A stretch of 45,571 nucleotides of DNA, from positions 1-45,571 of the forward strand of contig JAAYWZ010000160.1 in the NCBI GenBank assembly GCA_012516175.1, given 5' to 3'. How positions within the stretch are numbered: the stretch's first letter is position 1; every line of letters starts with the position of its first letter. Below are positions 17,464-24,301 of this stretch, one piece after another. Below the pieces are notes generated by a model, which worked only from the letters and a program-made list of their open reading frames with translations, did no database searches and was not told the origin of the DNA. This DNA comes from Bacilli bacterium (GTDB taxonomy: Bacteria; Bacillota_I; Bacilli_A; Haloplasmatales; Haloplasmataceae). Position numbers and translations under genes: made by a program.

Positions 17464-17498
17464 AGCGGTTTCTCAAAAACGAGAAACCGCTTCTTTTT
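17464..17498 (+). terminator. Terminator of the Pro/Tyr-rich gene
   Basis: Stem AGCGGTTTCTC / GAGAAACCGCT with an AAAAAC loop and a T-rich tail. Confidence 0.85.
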
Positions 17499-17575
17499 AG
17501 GTTATTAAGTTATACAAAATAGAATCCATACCATAACATAAAGAAGAAATAAAATAACAATGTAAAGGAGTAAGT

Positions 17576-18520
17576 ATGATTAGGTTAGAAAATATCACGC
17601 TAGCTGATAAAAGTCTCTATGATACATATATTAAGTCTTGTCAATATCCTGTGAATTGTTGGAGCGGTAATTTCACCTATATCTGGGCGCACAACCATTC
17701 ACGGAATTTAAAAATCTATAAAACATTTATCAATGATTTCTTGGTTACCTTTATCCGAACCAACAAAGGAAGGATGTATCTACCGACCTTACCTTTTGGT
17801 TCTGGTAACCCTAATCAATTAATTGAATGCTTAAGAATCGCGAGTTTAGTTTGTCTAAATCAGAATAAAGCAGCTAATATTTCTAATAAAGCTGTTATTA
17901 ATCCAATTAACGAAGCACAATTAAGTTACTTAAAACAAGCACCCGACTTTAGTACTTATTTTTATGAAAGTAAATTAACAGGTTTAGAGCGCCATTATTC
18001 AATCAAAAAACTCCTTACGCTAAAGGGTAAGGAGTTCCAGCAAATTCGTAATAAACTCAATCGGTTTAAGAAAAAGTATCCTCATGCGATAATCAGAAAA
18101 TATGAAGATAAGGACTTTAAGCAAGTAAAAGAATTAAATAAACTCTGGATTAATGAATCAGGAAAGAAGTATAAACGGATTATCGATGGCTTCTATTTTG
18201 AACCAATCATAAAAAATCACCAGAGTTTAAACCATACCATTCTAGTTATAGAGATTGACAATAAAATTGTTGGTTTAATCAGTGGCGAAGTACTACCAAA
18301 TAAAAATGCTTGGGGATGCTTAACCAAATTTGATAAAAACTATGATGGGATTAGCGAAACTTTAACAATCGAGTTTATTAAAGCCCTTCATAAGGAACAT
18401 CCTTACATAACAACAATCAATGTCGGTAGCGACTTAGGCGATAAAGGACTAGCTTTTAATAAAGAACGGTATCGACCTGTCCACAATTATAAAAGATATT
18501 GCCTATATTATAAACAATAA
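17576..18520 (+). CDS. DUF2156 family protein (LPG synthase C-terminal-like)
   Basis: 314 residues with two GNAT-like halves. The motif LKGKEFQQIRNKLNRFKKKYP (about 150-170) is diagnostic of the DUF2156 family, which shares its fold with the catalytic domain of phosphatidylglycerol lysyltransferase (MprF) but lacks the flippase part. NCWSGNFTYIWAHNH near the N-terminus is also typical. No membrane helix. The family probably transfers an aminoacyl group, but the acceptor is unknown. The start has AAAGGAG before the ATG at 17576. Its stop lies at a shared hairpin with the convergent dehydrogenase gene. Confidence 0.85.
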   Translation: MIRLENITLADKSLYDTYIKSCQYPVNCWSGNFTYIWAHNHSRNLKIYKTFINDFLVTFIRTNKGRMYLPTLPFGSGNPNQLIECLRIASLVCLNQNKAANISNKAVINPINEAQLSYLKQAPDFSTYFYESKLTGLERHYSIKKLLTLKGKEFQQIRNKLNRFKKKYPHAIIRKYEDKDFKQVKELNKLWINESGKKYKRIIDGFYFEPIIKNHQSLNHTILVIEIDNKIVGLISGEVLPNKNAWGCLTKFDKNYDGISETLTIEFIKALHKEHPYITTINVGSDLGDKGLAFNKERYRPVHNYKRYCLYYKQ

Positions 18521-18552
18521 AGGTTAGATACTACTAAGTAGATCTAACCTTT
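18519..18552. terminator. Hairpin shared by convergent genes (bidirectional terminator)
   Basis: Long stem AAAGGTTAGAT / ATCTAACCTTT with an inner CTAC/GTAG pair. Both stop codons (18518-18520 plus, 18551-18553 minus) lie at its edges. T-runs are weak on both sides. Confidence 0.6.
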
Positions 18553-19423
18553 AATAATCTTCATCTTCATAATATTTAATTAAGGCTTGCGTGCCTAAAT
18601 TACCATAACCATTTTCTAGTAAACTATTATAAAGACTTTCTACTAAATCCAGCCCAGGTAAATCAATCGCAATATTCCTAGCTTCTTCTTGAGCTAAGTG
18701 AATATCTTTGATGAAATGTTTAATATAAAAACCAGGGGCAAAATCTTTATTTAATATCTTCGGTGCATTATTGGTTAATTGCCAACTCGCTGCCGCTCCT
18801 GTTGAAATACTCTTTAAAACCTTTTGCATATCGAGCCCGACATGTTTGGCATAGGTAATAGCTTCTACCATTCCTAACATATTGCCAGCAATGCAGATTT
18901 GATTAACCATTTTAGTATGTTGTCCACTACCAGCTGGTCCTTGATAAACGATATTGTTTCCTAGTGTTTCTAATACTTCACGAACCTTTTCAAAGACCGG
19001 TTCATCACCACCCACCATAATGGATAAGGTTTGATTCTTCGCGCCAACATCACCACCAGAAACAGGAGCATCTAATACATAAATGTTTTTATTTAGAGCT
19101 TTTTGGTAAATTTCCTTGGCTAATGAAGGGCTAGAAGTTGTCATATCGATAAGAATGGTTTCTCCTTTACATGTATTAAGTAAACCATTCTTTCCTAAGT
19201 AGATATCTTGGACATCGCTAGGCATTCCCACAATGGTAATGATTAAGTTACATTGTTGGGCTAACTCACTGATTGTTTCACACCAAATTGCACCGTTTTG
19301 TATTAATTCTTCTGCTTTTTTCTTTGTTCGCGTATAAACGTAAATTTGTTGATACTTGTTTAACAAATGTTGGGCCATCGGTCTACCCATTACACCTAAT
19401 CCGATGAATCCAATTTTAAACAT
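18551..19423 (-). CDS. Beta-hydroxyacid dehydrogenase (3-hydroxyisobutyrate dehydrogenase family)
   Basis: A 290-residue NAD(P)-dependent oxidoreductase. It has the Rossmann motif GFIGLGVMGRPMAQHLL at the N-terminus, the substrate-binding motif LDAPVSGGDVGAKNQTLSIMVGG (about 115-137), and the catalytic lysine segment GSGQHTKMVNQI (about 165-176). The family oxidises or reduces small 3-hydroxyacids such as 3-hydroxyisobutyrate or tartronate semialdehyde; the exact substrate cannot be read from sequence. The start has AAGGAGAAG upstream of the ATG at 19423. Monocistronic. Confidence 0.9.
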   Translation of the reverse strand: MFKIGFIGLGVMGRPMAQHLLNKYQQIYVYTRTKKKAEELIQNGAIWCETISELAQQCNLIITIVGMPSDVQDIYLGKNGLLNTCKGETILIDMTTSSPSLAKEIYQKALNKNIYVLDAPVSGGDVGAKNQTLSIMVGGDEPVFEKVREVLETLGNNIVYQGPAGSGQHTKMVNQICIAGNMLGMVEAITYAKHVGLDMQKVLKSISTGAAASWQLTNNAPKILNKDFAPGFYIKHFIKDIHLAQEEARNIAIDLPGLDLVESLYNSLLENGYGNLGTQALIKYYEDEDY

Positions 19424-19504
19424 AGATAATCTTCTCCTTGAGATTAACTCTGGTTTAATCTATTATAGCACTAATTTAGAAATTTGCAAATGGCAAATTA
19501 AAAA

Positions 19505-19520
19505 GCTGACCCATGTCAGC
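19505..19520 (-). terminator. Terminator of ptsH
   Basis: Stem GCTGAC / GTCAGC with loop ATGG and a T-run on the minus strand. Confidence 0.75.
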
Positions 19521-19538
19521 CCTTTACGCATTCGATAA

Positions 19539-19805
19539 TTAGTTACTAATACCTTGAATTTTTAATTCTTGTTCAACAGCGACCATCGCTTCTTCTTCGT
19601 CTTCGCCCTCAATAATAATCTTTATTTCAGCACCTTGACGGATACCTAAAGACATAACACCCATAATGGATTTTAAGTTAACGCGACGACCTTGATATTC
19701 TAATTGGATATCACTAGCATATTTACTCGCTGTATTAACAAGCTTAGTTGCTGGTCTAGCATGAACGCCAGCTTCATCAGTGACGATAAATACTTTTTCT
19801 ATCAT
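19539..19805 (-). CDS. ptsH: Phosphocarrier protein HPr
   Basis: An 88-residue cytosolic phosphocarrier of the PTS. The phosphoryl-accepting His15 lies in [11 protein letters not shown]. The regulatory Ser46 lies in [12 protein letters not shown], the site used by HPr kinase in Gram-positive catabolite repression. With His15 present it is HPr rather than Crh. It has its own promoter and terminator and is not in an operon with ptsI here. It is followed upstream by a gene for a membrane protein with an altered EIIB domain. The cre-like sites at 1102-1115 and in the promoter at 34229-34257 suggest that HPr-Ser-P/CcpA control is in use. Confidence 0.96.
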   Translation of the reverse strand: MIEKVFIVTDEAGVHARPATKLVNTASKYASDIQLEYQGRRVNLKSIMGVMSLGIRQGAEIKIIIEGEDEEEAMVAVEQELKIQGISN

Positions 19806-19841
19806 GGTTATTTTCTCCCCTTTACTAAATTATCAATTTTT

Positions 19842-19870
19842 ATTTTACAATATATTAGACTTTTTTACAA
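19842..19870 (-). promoter_or_regulatory. Promoter of ptsH
   Basis: On the minus strand TTGTAA (19865-19870), 17 bases and TAAAAT (19842-19847), followed by AAAGGGGAG and the ATG at 19805. The -35 box abuts the end of the preceding gene. Confidence 0.6.
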
Positions 19871-20539
19871 CTAGTTTAGCCTCGATAAATAGGCATTAAT
19901 CGCATTTTCTAACTGTGAGGCATTACTTCCAATCACAGCTTGGAGTTTATTACCTGCCACAAACGCTCCTTTAGCGCCTAAACTCTTCAACTCTTCAAGT
20001 TTGAGTTTCTTGACATCTTTGACTTCTACTCTTAAACGGGACTGTTCATAATTCACATTGATAATATTATCCTTACCACCAAAGAGTTCAAGAAACTTCT
20101 CAACCACTTCTTGATTTACTTTGACGCTTGGAGCTTGTTGCTTATGAGAAAATAAATAATCCTGTATATATAAGCTGACAAAATAAATAAAGTACAACAA
20201 TATTATACTACCAAAGTAGAAATAATATGCGACATCAAACAGTAAAAAGAGATAGCTAACAATCAGTGTGGTAAAAATAAGTAGATATCTTGACAGCGCC
20301 AATTTTATTTTTCGTCTATGAGCGATAAACTTACTAAAGATAACTACGGAACTATAAATAACACTAGGTATTAGTAGTAAAATATAACTTCCTAATATAA
20401 TAATTAACTGCACATTGTTTGCTAGATTAACTTTTAAGAACATATTGATATCATAACTATTTAGAATCAGACTTAAAACAAACAGAAATAAGTATGATAT
20501 AACGATTAAAATAAGATTAGTTAAATGAGCTTTTTTCAT
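19871..20539 (-). CDS. Membrane protein with a degenerate PTS EIIB domain
   Basis: 222 residues. Four membrane helices occupy about residues 6-125. A soluble C-terminal domain (about 143-222) matches the glucose-type EIIB fold: VEKFLELFGGKDNI, SRLRVEVKDVKKL, LKSLGAKGAFVAGNKLQAVIG. In active EIIB proteins the phosphorylated cysteine lies in a DACITRLR-type motif. Here the matching stretch is NYEQSRLR, so Cys is replaced by Glu (residue 165). It therefore cannot carry a phosphoryl group as usual, and there is no EIIC transport domain. A sensor or regulator role is an inference. The start at 20539 is fixed by GGAGG five bases before the ATG. It lies upstream of ptsH on the same strand. Confidence 0.8.
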   Translation of the reverse strand: MKKAHLTNLILIVISYLFLFVLSLILNSYDINMFLKVNLANNVQLIIILGSYILLLIPSVIYSSVVIFSKFIAHRRKIKLALSRYLLIFTTLIVSYLFLLFDVAYYFYFGSIILLYFIYFVSLYIQDYLFSHKQQAPSVKVNQEVVEKFLELFGGKDNIINVNYEQSRLRVEVKDVKKLKLEELKSLGAKGAFVAGNKLQAVIGSNASQLENAINAYLSRLN

Positions 20540-20663
20540 GTTTACCTCCATAACTAGGGTAATGTTTTAAGTATATATATACATTTTTCATATTTTTCCC
20601 ACAAAGGCACATCCATATTAGTAATACATGCATTTAATATAATGAAGTTGGGAGGTGAATGTG

Positions 20664-20930
20664 GTGAACTTCTTTCCAAATAATCTTAACTGCCCTCGTC
20701 CAATAGCACCACCGATAACGCCTAATCCACCCCAAAATAATCCAGATCGTAATGTCTTCTCATTTTTACGAGAAGGTGATGTGATATTTGTCCAAGCTCC
20801 TGGCGGAGTGGAAGGGCAAGGGGTTTTCTTAAGAGAACGTGATGGTTTTCTCATTTGGGCTCGTACCATCTCAGGTGCCAGTTATTTAGCCATAACTAGT
20901 CTTGACAATATTAGTATTACCAAACTTTAA
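20664..20930 (+). CDS. Small beta-rich protein, paralogue of the next gene
   Basis: About 88 residues. A Pro/Asn-rich head (PNNLNCPRPIAPPITPNPPQ) precedes a compact domain (LREGDVIFVQ...GVFLRERDGFLIWAR...AITSLDNISITKL) that looks like a small five-strand barrel of the LSm/DUF2642 kind. The same domain makes up the whole next protein. A ribosome site GGGAGG (20650-20655) precedes GTG codons at 20661 and 20664; I favour 20664 by spacing, 20661 is possible. The setting next to coat genes suggests a spore-surface protein. Confidence 0.7.
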   Translation: MNFFPNNLNCPRPIAPPITPNPPQNNPDRNVFSFLREGDVIFVQAPGGVEGQGVFLRERDGFLIWARTISGASYLAITSLDNISITKL

Positions 20931-20969
20931 TACTAGCACATATAATAGAATAGAAGAGGGAGTGATAGT

Positions 20970-21152
20970 ATGAATGCCTTTGATGCTTTTGTAGAAGGAG
21001 ACCAAATACATGTAGTAAGTGCTAGTGGTGAAAGTGATCGTGGTGTATTTATTCGAGTTGAAAGTGATTTTCTCATCTGGGTAAAAAACAATAATGGTTG
21101 CGCTGTTTATGCGATAACCAGTTTAGAAGGAATAACTGTTTATAAACTATAG
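20970..21152 (+). CDS. Small beta-rich protein (second paralogue)
   Basis: 60 residues consisting of a single domain (FVEGDQIHVVSASGESDRGVFIRVESDFLIWVK...AITSLEGITVYKL). It aligns over its whole length with the C-terminal two thirds of the preceding protein, sharing EGD-I-V, GVF-R, FLIW and AITSL. No signal peptide, membrane span or catalytic residue is seen. GAGGGAG precedes the ATG. It is 39 bases downstream of its paralogue and ends at a terminator shared with the convergent mgsA. Probably a spore structural protein; inference only. Confidence 0.72.
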   Translation: MNAFDAFVEGDQIHVVSASGESDRGVFIRVESDFLIWVKNNNGCAVYAITSLEGITVYKL

Positions 21153-21156
21153 AAGT

Positions 21157-21187
21157 AAAGCACTATTCATTAGTGCTTTCATTTTTT
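21157..21187. terminator. Terminator between the small paralogue and mgsA
   Basis: Stem AAAGCACTA / TAGTGCTTT followed by CATTTTTT on the plus strand. The mgsA stop codon lies inside it. Confidence 0.8.
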
Positions 21188-21543
21188 ATGCTTTCTAATA
21201 TGCGTTCCGCAGTATTGCGATTAGTGGCTAGGGCGACATTATAAACATCACTTAAACGAAGGAGTGCACTTACATCAGGTTCATGGGGTTGAGCTGTTAA
21301 AGGGTCTCGTAAGAAGATTACTAAATCAATCTTATGATTCGCAATCATCGCTCCAATTTCTTGGTCACCACCTAATGGTCCACTCTTCATCCTAATCACA
21401 TTTAATTTCGTTTCACCCATGATATGTAAACCCGTAGTTCCTGTCGCATATAAGGTGTGTTTTGCAAGGACATCTTCATATCGTTTAACTAATTCAACCA
21501 TATCAGCTTTTTTCTTGTCATGAGCGATTAGCGCAATATTCAT
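21163..21543 (-). CDS. mgsA: Methylglyoxal synthase
   Basis: It converts dihydroxyacetone phosphate to methylglyoxal and phosphate, a bypass of lower glycolysis when phosphate is low or sugar phosphates accumulate. The 126 residues have [10 protein letters not shown] at the start, LYATGTTG (phosphate loop), [10 protein letters not shown] with the catalytic Asp, [13 protein letters not shown], and a typical C-terminal end. It has its own promoter and lies between coat-related genes, which seems unrelated to its function. Confidence 0.96.
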   Translation of the reverse strand: MNIALIAHDKKKADMVELVKRYEDVLAKHTLYATGTTGLHIMGETKLNVIRMKSGPLGGDQEIGAMIANHKIDLVIFLRDPLTAQPHEPDVSALLRLSDVYNVALATNRNTAERILESIKNESTNE

Positions 21544-21572
21544 GATTACCTCCGTTGTTAATTATCATAACT

Positions 21573-21581
21573 ATTATACCA
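21573..21581 (-). promoter_or_regulatory. Extended -10 promoter of mgsA
   Basis: TGGTATAAT on the minus strand is an extended -10 element; no strong -35 is visible. GGAGG and the ATG at 21543 follow. Confidence 0.5.
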
Positions 21582-21711
21582 TGAAATATGTAAAAACAAC
21601 TAAAACATTTGTGAAATATGTTACACTTAGCCATAATGTAAAAATCTATAGGTATAACACTATTTTTACAATATCTTAGCGAAATTAAATCTTTGTCTAT
21701 ACTAAAAAAAA

Positions 21712-21740
21712 CTCCTTTCATATTTTATTTATGAAAGGAG
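21712..21740. promoter_or_regulatory. Perfect hairpin covering the coat gene's ribosome site
   Basis: CTCCTTTCATA (21712-21722) and TATGAAAGGAG (21730-21740) form an 11-bp perfect stem with a 7-base loop. The second arm contains the AAAGGAG ribosome site of the CotY/CotZ gene, whose ATG follows at 21748. On the minus strand the same hairpin is followed by eight Ts and would act as an intrinsic terminator. Confidence 0.8.
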
Positions 21741-21747
21741 GTAGACT

Positions 21748-22200
21748 ATGACAGTCGAAATCAGACGCCCTGATATCGATGAAGCATGTGGTAAAAATAG
21801 CGACCATGAGCGCGAAACATGTTGTGTATGTCGTACAGTTAAGTTCATCGATACCCTCCAACGGAAATTTGCGACTGATACCAACTGCATCAGCTGCGAT
21901 GCACCGCGCTTAGGCATGAATGTACCTGGAGTCAACCAATTCAACACTCGCCCCTTCATTCTTTACCTCGAAAATGGTGAACCATTTGCGATTTCTTACG
22001 ACATCCTCGACCCTACAGCCACTACTACTGTTTTCCGTGTTGAATCAGTTAGAGATTGTTGCGCAGTCTTACGGGCATTAATCGTTGGAGGTACACCTGA
22101 GGAACTTACCTTCACACCCACCACTGCCTGCGTAACCGTCGACTTATGTGAATTCATTGGCATCCAATGCTTACCTGATACCTTCATCAACGGTGTATAA
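21748..22200 (+). CDS. Spore coat protein, CotY/CotZ family
   Basis: 150 residues with 11 cysteines, including CCVC near residue 32 and a CC pair near 110. RPFILYLENGEPFAISYDI and TTVFRVESVRDCCAVLRAL match the core of CotY/CotZ (and exosporium ExsY) proteins, which form disulfide-linked sheets in the outer coat or exosporium. Its cysteine-rich N-terminus (EACGKNSDHERETCC) is also in keeping. The middle of the gene is near 50 percent G+C with C-ending codons, unlike the AT-rich neighbours, suggesting selection for high expression or acquisition. The ribosome site AAAGGAGG is held in a hairpin. It is convergent with a CotO-like gene. Confidence 0.92.
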   Translation: MTVEIRRPDIDEACGKNSDHERETCCVCRTVKFIDTLQRKFATDTNCISCDAPRLGMNVPGVNQFNTRPFILYLENGEPFAISYDILDPTATTTVFRVESVRDCCAVLRALIVGGTPEELTFTPTTACVTVDLCEFIGIQCLPDTFINGV

Positions 22201-22207
22201 GATGAAT

Positions 22208-22244
22208 AAAAATCCTATTACGCTCACCCGTAATAGGATTTTTT
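22208..22244. terminator. Bidirectional terminator between the two coat-type genes
   Basis: A long stem (AATCCTATTACG / CGTAATAGGATT) with T-runs on both strands. Confidence 0.88.
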
Positions 22245-22671
22245 ACACTTTTAAGATATCAATATTCTTAATATCTTTTATTGGGATTTCGCGTTCAGTT
22301 TCTTGATCAGAGATAATAATGGAATCATCTAATAGAGAACGGAAAAAACCTTCAATTTCATTATCCTGATATGCTACCTTTACTAACACATACCTTCCTA
22401 AACGGGCACGTTTATTTAACAGTTCTAATTTATTTTGGAGTTTTCGGATTTTATTCTCCTCATCATTACTTATAACTTCTTTTGGTTCAGGCGTTTTAAC
22501 TTCATCTTCTTTAACTTCAACTATTTTAGGTACTTCTGGAATAACTTCTTTTTTTATTTCAGGAATCTTGACATTTTGATGAATCCGACTATCATAAACA
22601 TATTGGTTGCTATTTTTCACTACCTTTGAAGAGACACTATTAATAAATAATAGTGGACCATTATCATACAT
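22243..22671 (-). CDS. CotO-like spore coat protein
   Basis: 142 residues. The N-terminus (YDNGPLLFINS) and a Lys/Glu/Val/Pro-rich middle (KIPEIKKEVIPEVPKIVEVKE) resemble CotO, an outer coat or crust morphogenetic protein encoded beside cotZ in Bacillus. A charged helix (about 73-88) leads to a C-terminal beta-rich domain (VLVKVAYQDNEIEGFFRSLLDDSIIISD...IPIKDIKNIDIL) that resembles the small barrel of the proteins at 20664-21152. The start is ATG 22671 with AGAGGTGAT upstream. It is convergent with the CotY/CotZ gene. Confidence 0.75.
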   Translation of the reverse strand: MYDNGPLLFINSVSSKVVKNSNQYVYDSRIHQNVKIPEIKKEVIPEVPKIVEVKEDEVKTPEPKEVISNDEENKIRKLQNKLELLNKRARLGRYVLVKVAYQDNEIEGFFRSLLDDSIIISDQETEREIPIKDIKNIDILKV

Positions 22672-22744
22672 AAATATCACCTCTAATACAATATATGATT
22701 ATTCGTCCCAATTTTGCCTGTTAAAACTTTTTTTATCATCCTAG

Positions 22745-22774
22745 TTGCAGCTTGATAGCGTAATAGAATATAAT
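22745..22774 (+). promoter_or_regulatory. Promoter of the pantothenate transport/coaX unit
   Basis: TTGCAG (22745-22750), 18 bases, TATAAT (22769-22774). The expected start of transcription is about 22781, giving a leader of about 120 bases. Confidence 0.55.
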
Positions 22775-22780
22775 AAAAAT

Positions 22781-22900
22781 GCGGTTTAACCGCACAATCT
22801 TGCTGATATTATATTTTCGATATAAGTCAGACAAGATTGGGTAATGATAAAAATAAAGATGTGGCATCTTATTTAATAAGAGCTAGAAAGGAAGGATATT
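22781..22900 (+). other. Structured 5' leader with three hairpins
   Basis: GCGGT/ACCGC (22781-22793) lies at the expected RNA 5' end. A larger hairpin follows, with arms CAATCTTG / CAAGATTG and an inner CTGA/TCAG pair (about 22795-22838). A third, AAATAAAGATG / CATCTTATTT, lies about 22850-22876, shortly before the ribosome site. I recognise no described riboswitch; it is listed as a candidate regulatory leader. Confidence 0.5.
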
Positions 22901-23494
22901 TTGCGTAATCAAAAAATTCGTGATTTAGTTTATTTGGCTTTATTCATGACAATTATCGTTGTTATTACCCAAGTACCATTTTTAGGATTTATCCCCTTAG
23001 GGGTAACTACTGCCACTATAGGGCATATCCCCGTGATTATCGCTGCGATATACTTTGGTTATAAACTTGGAGGTTTGACGGGATTATTATTTGGAATAAT
23101 GAGTATGATTACCGCTTATATAAGACCTACTGGTCCCTTCGACCTTTTCTTTCAAAACCCCATTATCGCGGTCTTACCTCGTGCGGTATTTGCCTTATTG
23201 ACTGTTGTCATTTATAAAGCCTTAAAAGTCATTAATAATGAACGTGTTAGAATCCTCTGGACTGCTTTCTTTGGTTCTCTCGTTCATAGTATTTTAGTTA
23301 TAGGAACACTATTCTTAGTCTACTATAATGAAACACGAACACTTGATGTTAATGGACAATCACAAACATTTACTTTAACATTAGCTTTCTTAAGCACAGC
23401 TTTACTAGTAAGTGTGTTAGCAGAAGCAATTCTCAGTGCGATTGTGGCACTTCCAGTAGTTACGGCACTTAGAAATTCCCGTAAATCTTATTAA
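22901..23494 (+). CDS. ECF transporter S-component, probably for pantothenate
   Basis: 197 residues forming about six membrane helices. The ECF S-component signature is present: an Ala/Thr-rich first helix (LVYLALFMTIIVVITQVPFLGFIPLG), GHIPVIIAAIYFGYKLGGLTGLLFGIMS, and RPTGPFDLFFQNP. The protein binds a vitamin and works with a shared EcfAAT module that is not in this window. The gene directly downstream is coaX, pantothenate kinase, so pantothenate is the most likely substrate (PanT-type); this is inferred from context. The start is TTG 22901 with AGAAAGGAAGG upstream. Confidence 0.85.
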   Translation: MRNQKIRDLVYLALFMTIIVVITQVPFLGFIPLGVTTATIGHIPVIIAAIYFGYKLGGLTGLLFGIMSMITAYIRPTGPFDLFFQNPIIAVLPRAVFALLTVVIYKALKVINNERVRILWTAFFGSLVHSILVIGTLFLVYYNETRTLDVNGQSQTFTLTLAFLSTALLVSVLAEAILSAIVALPVVTALRNSRKSY

Positions 23495-23518
23495 AAAATA
23501 AAAAAAGAGGTTATTGTG

Positions 23519-24274
23519 ATGTTACTTTTATTTGATGTGGGAAACAGTAATATCAGTTTTGCGGTCTATGAAGACAATTTAATTAATAAATTCCGTATTC
23601 AAACTGATATTAATAAAACTGCAGACGAATATGCGATTATCTTAAATAGTTTACTTAATGGATATAAAATTGATGGTGTAGTAATAGCTAGTGTTGTACC
23701 CATCATCACTAACTTGCTTAGCACCTATTGTGAAAAATACTTGCATCTAGATCCCCTAATCATTGGACCAGGAACCAAAACAGGCTTAGACATTCGCATC
23801 AATAACCCTAAAGAAATCGGGGCTGATTTAGTCGCGGGTGCCGTAGGTTCAATGAAAAAATACCCCCAACCCACGATCATCATTGATATGGGGACTGCCA
23901 CTACGATGACCCTCTTAGATAACAACACCTTCTTAGGAGGAGTCATTATCCCTGGTGTAGAAACTAGCGTTCATAATCTCGTTCAAAAGACTGCTCTACT
24001 TCCCCAAATCGAACTTAAAGCACCTAAACGCGTTATTGAAAAGGAAACAGTAGCTTGCATGCAGTCAGGTTTAATTTATGGTACAGCTTCCCTCATCGAT
24101 GGCATGATTAATCGCTTTGAACAAGAATATGATAAGAAATGTTTCTACGTCGCAACTGGTGGTATAGCCAAATATATCGTACCTCATTGTGAACATAAGA
24201 TTACATTAGATCGTTATCTTATATATGATGGGTTATTAGAAATATACAATAAGAATGTGAAAAATCCTACTTAA
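23519..24274 (+). CDS. coaX: Type III pantothenate kinase
   Basis: It phosphorylates pantothenate, the first committed step of CoA synthesis; the type III enzyme needs a monovalent cation and is not feedback-inhibited by CoA. The N-terminus LLLFDVGNSNISFAVYE carries the phosphate loop and catalytic Asp. IGADLVAGAVGSMKKYP and IIDMGTATTMTLLD are family motifs. The 251 residues are normal length. AGAGG lies before both a GTG at 23516 and the ATG at 23519; I chose ATG. It follows the S-component by 24 bases in one transcript. coaE at 6672 completes the pathway. Confidence 0.95.
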   Translation: MLLLFDVGNSNISFAVYEDNLINKFRIQTDINKTADEYAIILNSLLNGYKIDGVVIASVVPIITNLLSTYCEKYLHLDPLIIGPGTKTGLDIRINNPKEIGADLVAGAVGSMKKYPQPTIIIDMGTATTMTLLDNNTFLGGVIIPGVETSVHNLVQKTALLPQIELKAPKRVIEKETVACMQSGLIYGTASLIDGMINRFEQEYDKKCFYVATGGIAKYIVPHCEHKITLDRYLIYDGLLEIYNKNVKNPT

Positions 24275-24300
24275 CATCTGTTAAGTAGGATTTCTTTTTT
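24262..24300. terminator. Bidirectional terminator, coaX / CNNM gene
   Basis: A 15-bp stem (AAATCCTACTTAACA / TGTTAAGTAGGATTT) with a two-base loop and T-rich tails on both strands. The coaX stop lies inside it. Confidence 0.85.
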
Positions 24301-24301
24301 A

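Noticed and set aside
20618-20869. Minus-strand frame opposite the first small beta-rich protein
   Set aside because: It has no ribosome site and the plus-strand frame has a paralogue immediately downstream, so it is a shadow.
21600-21711. Sigma-K or sigma-E promoters before the coat gene
   Set aside because: A CATANNNTA-type -10 can be found, but no -35 with proper spacing, so I do not call it.
21729-22190. Minus-strand frames opposite the CotY/CotZ gene
   Set aside because: The plus frame encodes a recognisable coat protein; the minus frames have low-complexity sequence and no ribosome sites.
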